Shown here one piece after another: positions 1 to 8,440 of a stretch of 64,000 nucleotides of DNA. A program made the position numbers and the translations under genes. Source of the stretch: Microbacterium phyllosphaerae. Lineage in GTDB: Bacteria > Actinomycetota > Actinomycetes > Actinomycetales > Microbacteriaceae. Location of the stretch: contig NZ_JAGIOA010000001.1 of assembly GCF_017876435.1 (NCBI RefSeq), positions 372,001 to 436,000 on the forward strand, given 5' to 3'. Position 1 is the first letter of the stretch; each line of letters begins with the position of its first letter. The notes under the pieces are model-generated. The model was not told the DNA's origin. It did no database searches and was given only the letters and a program-made list of their open reading frames with translations.

Positions 1-1
1 C

Positions 2-52
2 GAGAAGTTCTCGTCTGCGATCCGGCCGGTCCTGATCGACAGCCTGGGGTGA
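2..52 (+). CDS. C-terminal end of an unidentified gene cut by the window edge
   Basis: One open frame enters from the left edge and reads EKFSSAIRPVLIDSLG before a TGA at 50-52. It converges with the MarR gene that follows. The residue mix looks like a real protein end, but 16 residues are too few to identify a family. A second frame stays open to 57, so the choice of frame is an inference. Confidence 0.3.
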   Translation, partial: EKFSSAIRPVLIDSLG

Positions 53-78
53 CGTGACTGAGGCGGGGCGGATGCCGT

Positions 79-519
79 CTAGTCTCGGCGCAGCTCGCGA
101 CTGATCGCACCGAGACCGGTCTCGAGGGCTTCGAGCTCCTCGAGAGACAGTCGCGACAACACATCCTCGCCGAGCTCTGGACGTGCGGCCATCAGCTCCT
201 GAACGACCGCACGGCCCAACTCGGTGGCATGGATGCGACGCACGCGCTGGTCGCTCAGATCGGTTTCACGTTCTGCAAGGCCGCTCGCCACAAGACGATC
301 GACGAGTTTCGACATCGAAGCCATGGAGACGGCGAAACGCTGCGCGAGCCCGGCACCGGTCGCCCCCTCCTCCGTCGTCACGATCACCGAGAGGGCTTTG
401 AGCTGCTGGATGGTCAGGTCCGTCGTCAGCAACGGCGCGAGCACGCGCGGGATCGACCGAACGGTGATTCCGATGGACAGCGCTTCGATGGCCGAGAGGG
501 CACGCGTGCGGGGGTCCAT
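79..519 (-). CDS. MarR-family transcriptional regulator
   Basis: The 146-residue product has the size and pattern of MarR winged-helix dimers. Residues about 40-105 hold the DNA-binding core: LTIQQLKALSVI, then the recognition helix region SMASMSKLVDRLVASGL, then the wing with the family-typical D-x-R near SDQRVRRIHAT. The last 40 residues form the helical dimer arm. I chose the ATG at 519 because the upstream in-frame start is a TTG whose extension (RSSRAEPYVDP) does not look conserved. No strong ribosome site precedes the ATG. MarR proteins usually repress neighbouring efflux or redox genes and respond to small aromatic ligands. Its target is probably the gene off the left edge or itself. 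Confidence 0.85.
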   Translation of the reverse strand: MDPRTRALSAIEALSIGITVRSIPRVLAPLLTTDLTIQQLKALSVIVTTEEGATGAGLAQRFAVSMASMSKLVDRLVASGLAERETDLSDQRVRRIHATELGRAVVQELMAARPELGEDVLSRLSLEELEALETGLGAISRELRRD

Positions 520-867
520 TGGATCAACGTAGGGCTCAGCGCGGGAGGAACGCAAAAGACATCGCTGCCGTGGTGCCCGCCGGATGAGGCGGGACGGTGT
601 CCGTGTCGGTCAGCGCGGCCCTTGTCACTATGACCCGTCGGCTGAAGCTGATCCGGATCTGTCGCTGTTGACCCTGGTGAACACTGGAGACACGGAAACG
701 GCCCTGGTTACGAGATCGTCAAACTATGTGATCCGGTGCAGCAACCCCTGGACGCTAGGCATCGAAGCCCAGTACAGGCCCCGGATTTACGGAGCTTGAG
801 CCCTTGAATGTGGATGGAAGTATGCTCGTCGCACCCGCCAGGTGCCTCTCTCGGGCACTATGTGTCC
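520..867. other. 348-base gap with no intact gene
   Basis: This stretch contains the first copy of a 38-base repeat (712-749) and no convincing reading frame. It separates the MarR gene from the nuclease-like gene and probably holds the promoters of both. It looks like mobile-element debris. Confidence 0.5.
712..749. repeat. 38-base repeat, copy A (mate at 48809-48846)
   Basis: The 38 bases match 48809-48846 in the same orientation at 35 positions; the differences are at offsets 18, 30 and 33. Read on the minus strand, the core runs CTGCACCGGATCACATAG followed by TTTGACGATCTC. This layout (TTGCAC-like start, TTTGACGATC-like inner end) resembles terminal inverted repeats of IS30-family elements. 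That family assignment is from memory of the pattern, not a search. No transposase gene lies next to it, so it is either an insertion-sequence scar or a recombination site. Confidence 0.6.
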
Positions 868-2685
868 ATGACCTCAGGTGATTCCTTCCGTCGACCAAAA
901 TCAGGCGACGGGACACCGTTCATCGCTCCGCCATCGGCGTTGGAGTTCGCGGTGGATCCGCCTCATGCCGGCCCCCAAGTCCGTGCAGACTTCGATGAGT
1001 TCGATGAAGCGTTCGTGCGGTGTTACCCCAACGCGCACCGCGCAGCAATGGGCCTTGTCATAGGCGCCCTGCCTCGGGTGAAGGACGGGGAGGTGCTTGA
1101 GGGTGAAGACGCCTTCAAATACATGGTCGAGCTACGCCAGAGAATGGTCGATGCAGCAACCGAGGCCGCAACTCCTTATGATTCCGAGACCTGGCTCATT
1201 CTGATTCGGCGCTTGAGCCCGCGGGCGCTGAGTCACGCCGAATCTGGAACCATGGACTACGAGGGCGACTCCACGGAGAGAGTTGCCGAGAACCTAGTCG
1301 GGGCTGCTCGCGGGGAACATCTCGACGTGGAGTCGGCGCCCGTGCCCACCGTCGTCTCCATGCGGCTCGCGAGGCTCTTCGCACTCGCCGGCATGGTCGA
1401 CAGCCTGGAGAGCGCCGTACGCAGCGCAACCAAAGGTGTCAAATACCGAGTCCGGCGCCGTCACCGCCCACGGCCGTTCGACAGCGATGCGCTTCGCGCT
1501 TCCCTCCGTGAGTTCGACCTGAGAAGCTCGTGGAAGTCTGCCGACGACGCTCCGCGACTAGAGTCCATCACCTCAGACGACTTCGAAGGCGACCCTCCGA
1601 TGCTCGTCGCCTATCGATTCAAGGATGGCCTCGGGATCGACCAGACGTGGGACGGCCCGTTCAGAGCCGCGGATCCAGTCGAGGACACCGTCCGTTTCAC
1701 CATCCGTGCTTTTACTACGGGGGACGAGACCTACACGGTGCTCGGTCGACATGGGGTGCTGGCGTCGTTCGAAGATCCCGCCGCAACGGCATCTCTCATC
1801 GTTTTCGGCAACGCTTTGCTCCGCCACGTCCTAGACGTGGACGATGCGGCTGGGGCGACACTTCCTCGACGTGGCCTCCTCCGAATCGAGACCGAGGTGC
1901 TGACAGCCGTCATCAACGACACTCTCCACAGCGAGGCCATCGCAGTGTGGTTGACGGAGAACGGGCAAGCAGCGTTATCGGCATCCGCTGTACTGGCGAG
2001 CATCCGCTCTCTCTACGTTCATGGGCGACGCAGCCTCCCTGGACCTGTCATCCAGACCAGCGGCGACCAGACCCTCGTTGATGCTTGGGCATACGCGTGC
2101 CATGTCACGGACGATCTGAAGCTCTCACCCCACACCGGTGGCGCGATAGCGAATCTTTCCGCCGCGCAGTTCGAGTCCGCGACACAGAGTCTCATTGACG
2201 CGAGTGTGCTCGCCCCTCTGCCCAAACTGCGTAAGCTCCGCGGCAAGACTCTTCGCCTCAACGGGAAAGCAGTGACCGACATCGACGCAATCCTTGTCGC
2301 CGACAAGACGAAGCTCTTCCTCATTTCATGCAAGAACTACCTCATCCGCATCGACTACCTGGCCGGGGAGTACCGCGCCGCGAGGAGCGGAAGGCAGAGG
2401 CTGGACGCTGCTCTCGATGAATGGAAAGACCGCGTCGCCACGTTCCGGAACTCGCCCGTCGGTGACAACTACGACTTCAGCGGCTACGAGATCGAAGGGT
2501 TCATCGTCCTTCCCGAACTCATATTCACGCCTCGAAGTGATTCACGGCAGACCCTGCACTTCGGAAGTGCCGATCTCTTCTTCACGAAGGTGGAGAGCTA
2601 CAGCCAACTCGCCGCCACGCTCGAGATGGCGAGCTGGCCGCCGGAGCCGCTTGCGCTGAGAGCGCTTCGTACATCCGGGCAATGA
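868..2685 (+). CDS. Large protein with a C-terminal PD-(D/E)XK/NERD-like nuclease domain
   Basis: The product is 605 residues from the ATG at 868; a start at 808 would add 20 unconvincing residues. The first 450 residues match no family I know. The C-terminal part contains a restriction-fold pattern: D473 in a beta strand (TDIDAILVA) and, 16 residues on, LFLISCKN with K489. In the family the strand usually reads E-x-K; here the acidic residue is replaced by S487, so activity is uncertain. Such domains occur in defence and DNA-repair proteins. The gene stands alone, converging on the membrane protein at 2855-4342. I am fairly sure it is a real gene, moderately sure of the fold, and unsure of the role. 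Confidence 0.75.
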   Translation: MTSGDSFRRPKSGDGTPFIAPPSALEFAVDPPHAGPQVRADFDEFDEAFVRCYPNAHRAAMGLVIGALPRVKDGEVLEGEDAFKYMVELRQRMVDAATEAATPYDSETWLILIRRLSPRALSHAESGTMDYEGDSTERVAENLVGAARGEHLDVESAPVPTVVSMRLARLFALAGMVDSLESAVRSATKGVKYRVRRRHRPRPFDSDALRASLREFDLRSSWKSADDAPRLESITSDDFEGDPPMLVAYRFKDGLGIDQTWDGPFRAADPVEDTVRFTIRAFTTGDETYTVLGRHGVLASFEDPAATASLIVFGNALLRHVLDVDDAAGATLPRRGLLRIETEVLTAVINDTLHSEAIAVWLTENGQAALSASAVLASIRSLYVHGRRSLPGPVIQTSGDQTLVDAWAYACHVTDDLKLSPHTGGAIANLSAAQFESATQSLIDASVLAPLPKLRKLRGKTLRLNGKAVTDIDAILVADKTKLFLISCKNYLIRIDYLAGEYRAARSGRQRLDAALDEWKDRVATFRNSPVGDNYDFSGYEIEGFIVLPELIFTPRSDSRQTLHFGSADLFFTKVESYSQLAATLEMASWPPEPLALRALRTSGQ

Positions 2686-2854
2686 TGAACTCGAGTCTGT
2701 CCCGGCGCGAGATGGCCACACGTGTCGAGCCCAGTTCTGGTGACCAGGCGCCTCCGCCCTGGTCGCGTCAATAACCGACACTGTTATTCGAAGAGGGTCG
2801 GGGCTGCCGGACTGCTTGATCCGGGTCCAAGCATGTTCGACCAAGACGCGCTGA

Positions 2855-4342
2855 TCACTCAGAACCAGCGCGTTCAGCGGAAACCTGGCTCTCCTCCGCC
2901 AAGACAGAAAGACGACGGCGTTTATGTCGGAACCATGAGACTCGAACGATGGGTATTAGAACGGAGATGAAAGCCACCAACACGACACCTAGGCCCACGG
3001 AATAGACCAGGAGTAGCGACCCTCGCTGCACCGACGCTGCTGTTGCCCCGCCGCAGACAATGGCGGCGAAGGCGCTAGCTAGAACCAGAAGCCGCGGAAT
3101 CGTCATCAATCGCGTGACCAGTTTGTGTTCTCCTGCGCGCACAATGTAGATCGCAACGAGCGACGGGACGATGGCGAGCACGGTCACCGCGGCATCGAAG
3201 TTGGCCTGAACAGTTTGGATTGACTCCATCCGCCAGCCGTATGTGTCGTCTGGGACGAACACGAAGGTGGGGGGCGCCCACGAGAAGCGCCCATCCATCC
3301 ATTGGAACAGTGTCGCCATTCCGACCAAGAAAAGCAGCAACCCCGTCGTAAGGGCGGCGGGCACGAGAAACGGCCCTCTTGCCGGCTCGAGGTCGATCTC
3401 CACGCGGTAATCGGCAGGCGGCAGCCCGGAGTCGTAGAACGTCGCTCGGTCAAGAGGCGCTTGACCGTCGGTGTCGCGTCCGTCTCTAACCCGCTTGAGC
3501 GTCTCGTCGTCCGAGAACCACCGTGTGCTTCTGACAGTCGATTCCTCAGGGGCCAGCACGCGGACGTGGTTGCGTTGAGCGCGCCCTACACCCCACATGG
3601 GAATGCGCTGGGTCTGCGGTCTCCACCCGAGGCGGTCTGGCGAGAACCATGACGTGCGGGTTTCGGCAACGTTGCGTTCCTCGAGCAGTCGTATCTTCAC
3701 GATGGCCACGTCGCCAGGCTGCCGAAGATCGATGTGCGACAAGAGCATGAAGCTGTCTGCGTAGTCGAAGAGCCCGTCGACGAACTCGGTGGAGCTCAAC
3801 ATCCTCGCCCATGCTGCCGTGTCAGCCGCGCTAAACCGAATGAGTCCGTCGGACGGCGGGGAGGGGAAAGCTGATGGGGATGCCGTGTAGGCAACATGTT
3901 CGAGCTCGATGGGGTCAGTGTCCCGAGTGATGGAATACAACTGCTCGAGCACAGTGTCCGGTATTTTGCCTATTGAAATGCCGTTGCGGGCTAGGACGGC
4001 AAGGAGCATGGCGCTTGCAGCGTGGGCGTCTTGGTCGCGTGTCGCGATGGCCAGCGATTCACCCCTGACATTCATCACGTCGATGTCGAGGAGCGGACCC
4101 TTCGAGAGTGTGAGCAACGGAATCGGCACGTTACCCTGTCTGAGCCGAGCCGCCTTAGCCCGTCGCCTTAGCTCCACTAGGTCAAGGTCGAGGGTAACTC
4201 GGCGCTCAAGCCTCTCCCCGTCAACGAACCGAATCGTGTCGACGCGGCGTGCAACCCATTCATGGTCGGTGGTCACGCTGTCCACAAACCGCCCGAGGCG
4301 GCGGGATGCAGCGGCGTCAGCGGCCGTGCGGGGAAGACTCAC
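2855..4342 (-). CDS. Hypothetical membrane protein with four C-terminal helices
   Basis: The 495-residue product has a soluble N-terminal two thirds, with no motif I recognise, and about four hydrophobic segments between residues 300 and 480 (for example LTTGLLLFLVGMATLF and LLVYSVGLGVVLVAFI). The charged tail WFRHKRRR is probably cytoplasmic. It starts four bases after the stop of the 53-residue gene upstream, so the two are almost certainly cotranslated and may act together. The function is unknown. Confidence 0.75.
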   Translation of the reverse strand: MSLPRTAADAAASRRLGRFVDSVTTDHEWVARRVDTIRFVDGERLERRVTLDLDLVELRRRAKAARLRQGNVPIPLLTLSKGPLLDIDVMNVRGESLAIATRDQDAHAASAMLLAVLARNGISIGKIPDTVLEQLYSITRDTDPIELEHVAYTASPSAFPSPPSDGLIRFSAADTAAWARMLSSTEFVDGLFDYADSFMLLSHIDLRQPGDVAIVKIRLLEERNVAETRTSWFSPDRLGWRPQTQRIPMWGVGRAQRNHVRVLAPEESTVRSTRWFSDDETLKRVRDGRDTDGQAPLDRATFYDSGLPPADYRVEIDLEPARGPFLVPAALTTGLLLFLVGMATLFQWMDGRFSWAPPTFVFVPDDTYGWRMESIQTVQANFDAAVTVLAIVPSLVAIYIVRAGEHKLVTRLMTIPRLLVLASAFAAIVCGGATAASVQRGSLLLVYSVGLGVVLVAFISVLIPIVRVSWFRHKRRRLSVLAEESQVSAERAGSE

Positions 4343-4346
4343 CCGT

Positions 4347-4508
4347 CTAGCGCGGGACGCCTACGAGAGCCTCGACGCTCCCGTAGGACACGGTGACCTT
4401 CGAGGATGCTGCTCGCTTGGTGTTGCGCGCGGCTACTCGGATCTTGATCCGCTCTGCGCTCTCGTTGGACAGGGTCACCTGCGTGGTCAGGTTCTTCTTC
4501 TTTGCCAT
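4347..4508 (-). CDS. Small basic protein, 53 residues
   Basis: The ATG at 4508 is preceded by a strong GGAGG ribosome site, which decides the start over a more upstream frame extension. The sequence begins MAKKKNLTTQVTLSNES and is rich in Lys and Arg without a membrane segment. It sits directly before the membrane protein with a four-base gap. It could be a small DNA- or RNA-binding partner; the family is not recognised. Confidence 0.7.
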   Translation of the reverse strand: MAKKKNLTTQVTLSNESAERIKIRVAARNTKRAASSKVTVSYGSVEALVGVPR

Positions 4509-4588
4509 TTCGGTTACCTCCTTCCGGAAAACGTATAGCAACAGTAGCAACTGCAGTCGAACATTCGCTGCGGTCGTGTCGCGCCGAC

Positions 4589-4839
4589 TTACTGACAGTA
4601 TGCGCTGCGTACGCGAACCCAGCGAGTCATGTCGGCGACCAGCATGACGTCCCCGGATATCTGCACCTCGGGTCGATATGCATACCGATACTCATCGGTG
4701 GTACTCCGCTTGTTCCCAAACAGTGCCGTCCGTCAACATGACGCGAGCCTTCCCCTTCCAGCCCTCCCACGATGGTGCCCGTTACGGTGCTTCGCGCGGT
4801 CGAGCCGCACTTCCCCGCAGGCTTAGCGCCGGTCATCAT
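4589..4839 (-). pseudogene. Frame-broken gene of a small SH3-like family (two +1 shifts)
   Basis: Read on the minus strand, three frames follow one another as one coherent protein. Frame 1 from the ATG at 4839 gives TARSTVTGTIVGG. After one extra base, frame 2 gives VMLTDGTVWEQAEYH. After another extra base, frame 3 gives DEYRYAYRPEVQI and runs to a stop at 4589. The joined protein resembles small proteins of the form G-F-x-G-x-T-x-L-x-N-G-x-W-Q-Q followed by a Tyr-rich strand and YAYRP, known to me only as uncharacterised. Its start overlaps the stop of the 53-residue gene upstream as ATGA, so it was once translated in tandem with it. Either the gene has decayed or the sequence has base errors. 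Confidence 0.6.
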
Positions 4840-4997
4840 CCGCGGTCTCCGTTCGCCGCGCGGATCAGGGTGCGCATCTCACGCACGATGTCTCGGTCTC
4901 CTGAGCCGATGGAGCCTTGTGATTCGATGGCCTCGATCTCTGCTTGCAGCATCCCTACTGCGTCCGCGGGCATCCACACTGCCCCGTAGTCCGCCAT
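4836..4997 (-). CDS. Small hypothetical protein, 53 residues
   Basis: From the ATG at 4997 (MADYGAVWMPADAV) the frame runs 53 codons and ends in an ATGA overlap with the frame-broken SH3-like gene. A weak AGGA precedes the ATG. An alternative start at 5087 adds 30 residues of low-complexity sequence. The product is acidic and helical-looking (AEIEAIESQGS), with no known motif. The coupling to the next gene is the main support. Confidence 0.45.
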   Translation of the reverse strand: MADYGAVWMPADAVGMLQAEIEAIESQGSIGSGDRDIVREMRTLIRAANGDRG

Positions 4998-5324
4998 CTG
5001 CGATCCTGCACATTCTTCCGGTGGAGTGGAGCGAGATCTTCGCTCCTCACCCTCAGCTTGACCGACCCCTGACGGCAGGTCAGGCATTCTCCCTACTCGT
5101 ACGGGGCGGACTCGCGTGATCTATGTGCGCCGGCAACGCCTCTCCTCTGCATGGATGGCAAGTACCGCCACTGAGCGCGGAAGGGGCCAGTGGCGTTATG
5201 CGAACGCGTAACTCATCGGGCTGCCCGGTTTGACATACAGCAGGTGCATCCCGAGGAGCAACTCACACTCATTCGCTGTGACGAGATTTCACGCGGCAAT
5301 GGGTCAAACGCGAACCAGTTGGCT

Positions 5325-6155
5325 TCAGAGGTTGTTGAGCTTCGCCGCGAACCGACGAGCATACCGCTCGTTCTTGTGCGAGGTTTCCGTCACCCACTGC
5401 CCACCCGGGAAGTCAACGACAATGAAGATCTTGGTGGTGTTCGTTCGCGCGGTCGCGCCGATCACGGCTCCCGCTCCAGCGTGTCCGAGCATCCCGCCGA
5501 GGACTGCGCCGCCGAGGACGTTACTGCCGCTCATTCGGCTTGTGGCAGTGCCGGACATGACGCTCACCTGAGCCATCGATGCAGGAACGGCCAGCGCCCC
5601 GTAAGACAACTCGGTCTTGTCACGATTGAGCGCCAAACCTCCCAGGCGAACTGCCTGCGTGATCCAGGATGATGCGGCTAGGGTCGCCGGGCCGATCTTC
5701 CTCGCAGCTTGAGCGGCAGCCGGCCCCAGGGCCCTACTCACTTCCGCAGACGCGCTGCCTATGTCCCGCCCAGCCGCCTTGATCTCCGCGGACGTCTGCA
5801 CCCAGATCTCACGCATTTCTTCGACGGCGCGGCGGTCTTTCTCCAGGTGCGACAGCCACATCGGCATCAGCAGGAGGTCCAGCGCCCAACCGAGCAGCAG
5901 GAAGTTGAGGGTCAGTGCAGTGATCCACCCCCACACCTTCCTGCCCATGTAGAAGTGATGCGCCCCGAAGATACCCAGAGGGAACCACCACAGGTATGCC
6001 TTGCCGAGTGTCTTCTGCTTTTGAACTGCAAGGGCCGCTGGCACCTTCACGTCGGAGCCGGCGCCCCAGGAGCTCCCGTCCCAGTACCGCTGCCCTGCAG
6101 CGTCGTCAGGGTCGGGGTACCAGCCAGGCGGCGGTGTCAGCGTCGAATCGGTCAT
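5325..6155 (-). CDS. DUF2510 and TM2 domain membrane protein
   Basis: The product of 276 residues opens with a DUF2510 module (PPPGWYPDP, then RYWDGSSW), a common actinobacterial prefix to membrane proteins. Next comes a TM2 domain with its hallmark LGIFGAHHFYMGR and a second hydrophobic stretch (LTLNFLLLGWALDLLL). The C-terminal half is soluble and has a glycine-rich hydrophobic stretch (VLGGAVLGGMLGHAG) before a beta-rich tail. I placed the start at the ATG at 6155, directly before the DUF2510 motif. TM2 proteins are small membrane proteins of uncertain function. It stands alone here. Confidence 0.85.
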   Translation of the reverse strand: MTDSTLTPPPGWYPDPDDAAGQRYWDGSSWGAGSDVKVPAALAVQKQKTLGKAYLWWFPLGIFGAHHFYMGRKVWGWITALTLNFLLLGWALDLLLMPMWLSHLEKDRRAVEEMREIWVQTSAEIKAAGRDIGSASAEVSRALGPAAAQAARKIGPATLAASSWITQAVRLGGLALNRDKTELSYGALAVPASMAQVSVMSGTATSRMSGSNVLGGAVLGGMLGHAGAGAVIGATARTNTTKIFIVVDFPGGQWVTETSHKNERYARRFAAKLNNL

Positions 6156-6215
6156 GCGATCATCCAAGCACGACCCCACGGCCACCGGGTCTGCGGCTAC
6201 CATGCATCGACTAGG

Positions 6216-7268
6216 TCAGTCCGGATTGTCGTCGAAGCAGCCCGGTGCCGTAGCGTCGTTCGCGCCAAGACCATCCCCGTACTGCATACCTGCCCATTCC
6301 GCCGTGTGCACGCCCCCCGCAGTGACATCCCGTCGGTATCCCGCTCGCGCGGACCACTGCGCGGCAAGCCGACAGAGACTATGGTTCGCCGCGACGAGTT
6401 CGTGATGGCCCATCGGGGCATCCACGGGTTGCAGAGAGTGAAACGCCGCGCTCCACCGCGACCACATGTCCGCAACGTAGAAGTCCCAGATATCCGATGG
6501 CTCGGATGGTGCCACGGGTATTCCGTCGTCGTCGAGGCCGAGTTCTGCGGCGAGGTACGCGAAGACACGAATGCTACCGACGATGGCGATGTCGCTGCGT
6601 TTCATCGCCCCGACGGGGTCGCTCGCGCTCATCCGCTTCGACTCTCGCAGCTCTGCTGCGAGGTGGTGAAGGGCATCTTCGAGACCGGCGACGTGCGAGA
6701 ACCGAGGGGGCGTGACCTCGCGTGTGTGACGTTCAATGCGGAAGTCGTCCACATCGGCGGCGACAACGTCTGTCCATCCGACGGCATCCAGCGGCAGTCC
6801 GTTGACGTCGTCTCGGAACGTTCGGCTGTCCTCACCGCGGAGGCTGAGAAGGACATGCCCGGCTTCATGTCGACCCAGGTGACGCCCGGTCGCAAGGGAG
6901 CTGGCAACAATGCCCTCAATATCCAGATCATCGCCCGGCGGGTCGACAAGGAGGTCGACCCCTAGGACGATATCGAAACCACCTTCTTCCCGGGGAAGGG
7001 TGATAGCCCCTGCGTGCCCGGCACCGCGACCGGTGGTGTAGCCACTGAGACCGCGGTGGGCGGTGCGAGCGTCAACGGATTTTGGGAGGTCGCCGGTGAT
7101 GACCAGCGCCCACACGCTCGTGTCAGGGAGAAGCGCATAGATCTCCGATGCGACAGCACCAAGGAGGTTGTGGTGCTCGATGAGTTGCGTCAAGACGAAC
7201 TTGGGCCCCTCCTCGATGTGCTCGACGCTGTAAGCGATCTGGATCTGCGCGCTGTCTTTGGCGCTCAT
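6216..7268 (-). CDS. Putative zinc metalloprotease-like protein (HEAGH motif)
   Basis: The 350-residue product carries H134-E-A-G-H138 inside GRHEAGHVLLSL, the zinc-binding HExxH signature on a predicted helix, which is the best clue to function. A third ligand cannot be assigned with confidence; the region DDFRIERHTRE about 40 residues later offers a candidate acidic residue. No signal peptide is visible, so it would be cytoplasmic. The C-terminal half is helical and Trp-rich (WDFYVADMWSRWSAAF). The gene is isolated. The protease assignment is motif-only; HExxH can occur by chance, but the helix context here is good. Confidence 0.7.
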   Translation of the reverse strand: MSAKDSAQIQIAYSVEHIEEGPKFVLTQLIEHHNLLGAVASEIYALLPDTSVWALVITGDLPKSVDARTAHRGLSGYTTGRGAGHAGAITLPREEGGFDIVLGVDLLVDPPGDDLDIEGIVASSLATGRHLGRHEAGHVLLSLRGEDSRTFRDDVNGLPLDAVGWTDVVAADVDDFRIERHTREVTPPRFSHVAGLEDALHHLAAELRESKRMSASDPVGAMKRSDIAIVGSIRVFAYLAAELGLDDDGIPVAPSEPSDIWDFYVADMWSRWSAAFHSLQPVDAPMGHHELVAANHSLCRLAAQWSARAGYRRDVTAGGVHTAEWAGMQYGDGLGANDATAPGCFDDNPD

Positions 7269-7397
7269 CTGTGCCCCTGGTTGTTCAAGCGGCGAACTCG
7301 TCGCGCGTTTCGGAGGCGGCTGTGCGGGTTCGCGGCGACTGGGCGGCAGGCCCGTGTACGACAGCTTTCAGCAGGCCGGCCGACCACAAGCCGATCC

Positions 7398-8225
7398 TTA
7401 TAGGCGGTGCTCGTCACGGCGGGATGCCCAGTACTCGCGGGTGAAGGGTTGAACTTCTGTGCCCAACGCTTGCGCGGTGACGTCATCGTTCTGTGCCAGC
7501 GACCGCACGAGCCACCGACCGGTCTGGTCGGGGTCTGGCTCCAGGACCGTCCCTCCCTGCGCGATCTCGTGGCGCTCGATGGCGCTGGCGTCTCCAGGAA
7601 AGATGTAAACCACGTCGGCGAATGTCACCTGTTCGGACTCGCCGCGTGCACGCATCTCCGCAATCCGCACCCACTCGCCGACGGTGGCGCTGCGGTTCGC
7701 CGTCAGGGTGACGCTGTCACCCACGTCGATAAGGCGGCGCCGAACTCGACGGTCGGGACTGTACGGTGCACCGAGCTCGATAAAGGCTCGGCGCGGACCA
7801 TCGTTAGCCACGAGGATCGAAGCCACGACTTCGAGTCTCAGATTCGCGTCGCGCGGAAGAACGAAGCCATCCCCCGTGGCGAGCCGGCGCGGGCGCGACT
7901 TTGTCTCGGCCAGCATGTCAGGTTCCCGGTCATCTGTCGCGAAGACGAACGTGGGCGGGATCTTCACCGTCACGAACAGTTTTGGCATCTCCGCGTCAAT
8001 CGCCGCCTTCTGTGCATCAATCCGCAACCGCCGCGAGTGCTCAAACTCGTCGCGCGCCACCACCAACGTGGCTTCAGTGGTCTGCACACTCTTCCGCGTC
8101 AGCCAGATCTGCCAGGCGATGAACAACGCGGACAAGGTGGTGGCGGTGGCTGCAGCGAACGTGCTCCACGCGTTCAACGTCTCGACGAATGTCGCCGCGT
8201 CTGAGGCGGTCGGAAGCGGATTCAT
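7398..8225 (-). CDS. Hypothetical protein with one N-terminal membrane helix
   Basis: The 275-residue product has one membrane segment near residues 20-42 (STFAAATATTLSALFIAW), followed by a charged coiled region (VARDEFEHSRRLRIDAQ) and a beta-rich C-terminal domain. This anchor-coil-domain plan is widespread in uncharacterised bacterial proteins. No catalytic motif is visible. Two other minus-strand genes nearby (10828-11400 and 11511-12170) share the plan but not obvious sequence. Confidence 0.7.
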   Translation of the reverse strand: MNPLPTASDAATFVETLNAWSTFAAATATTLSALFIAWQIWLTRKSVQTTEATLVVARDEFEHSRRLRIDAQKAAIDAEMPKLFVTVKIPPTFVFATDDREPDMLAETKSRPRRLATGDGFVLPRDANLRLEVVASILVANDGPRRAFIELGAPYSPDRRVRRRLIDVGDSVTLTANRSATVGEWVRIAEMRARGESEQVTFADVVYIFPGDASAIERHEIAQGGTVLEPDPDQTGRWLVRSLAQNDDVTAQALGTEVQPFTREYWASRRDEHRL

Positions 8226-8440
8226 CCTCGCACCGTATCGTGTCCGGGCACCGCGGTCGCACGCCGCGCGCTCATGCCGCCATCAGGCATGTTCATCCGG
8301 TCGCAGGCTCGGGGCCGTGTGACGAAACGGCCGCGAACAGCATCGTTTCCGCCACCATCAGTGAGCTGACCGTACGGCGGACTTCAGTACGTTCTCGGTG
8401 AAAGAACTCACCCACATGCATCCGACGCCCGGGACCCGGA

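Noticed and set aside
2542..2844. A 100-codon minus-strand frame at the end of the nuclease-like gene
   Set aside because: It is mostly antisense to the gene end and has no ribosome site.
5709..6965. A 418-codon plus-strand frame over the TM2 and HEAGH genes
   Set aside because: It is antisense to two genes with clear domain motifs, is Arg/His/Pro-rich and has no ribosome site.
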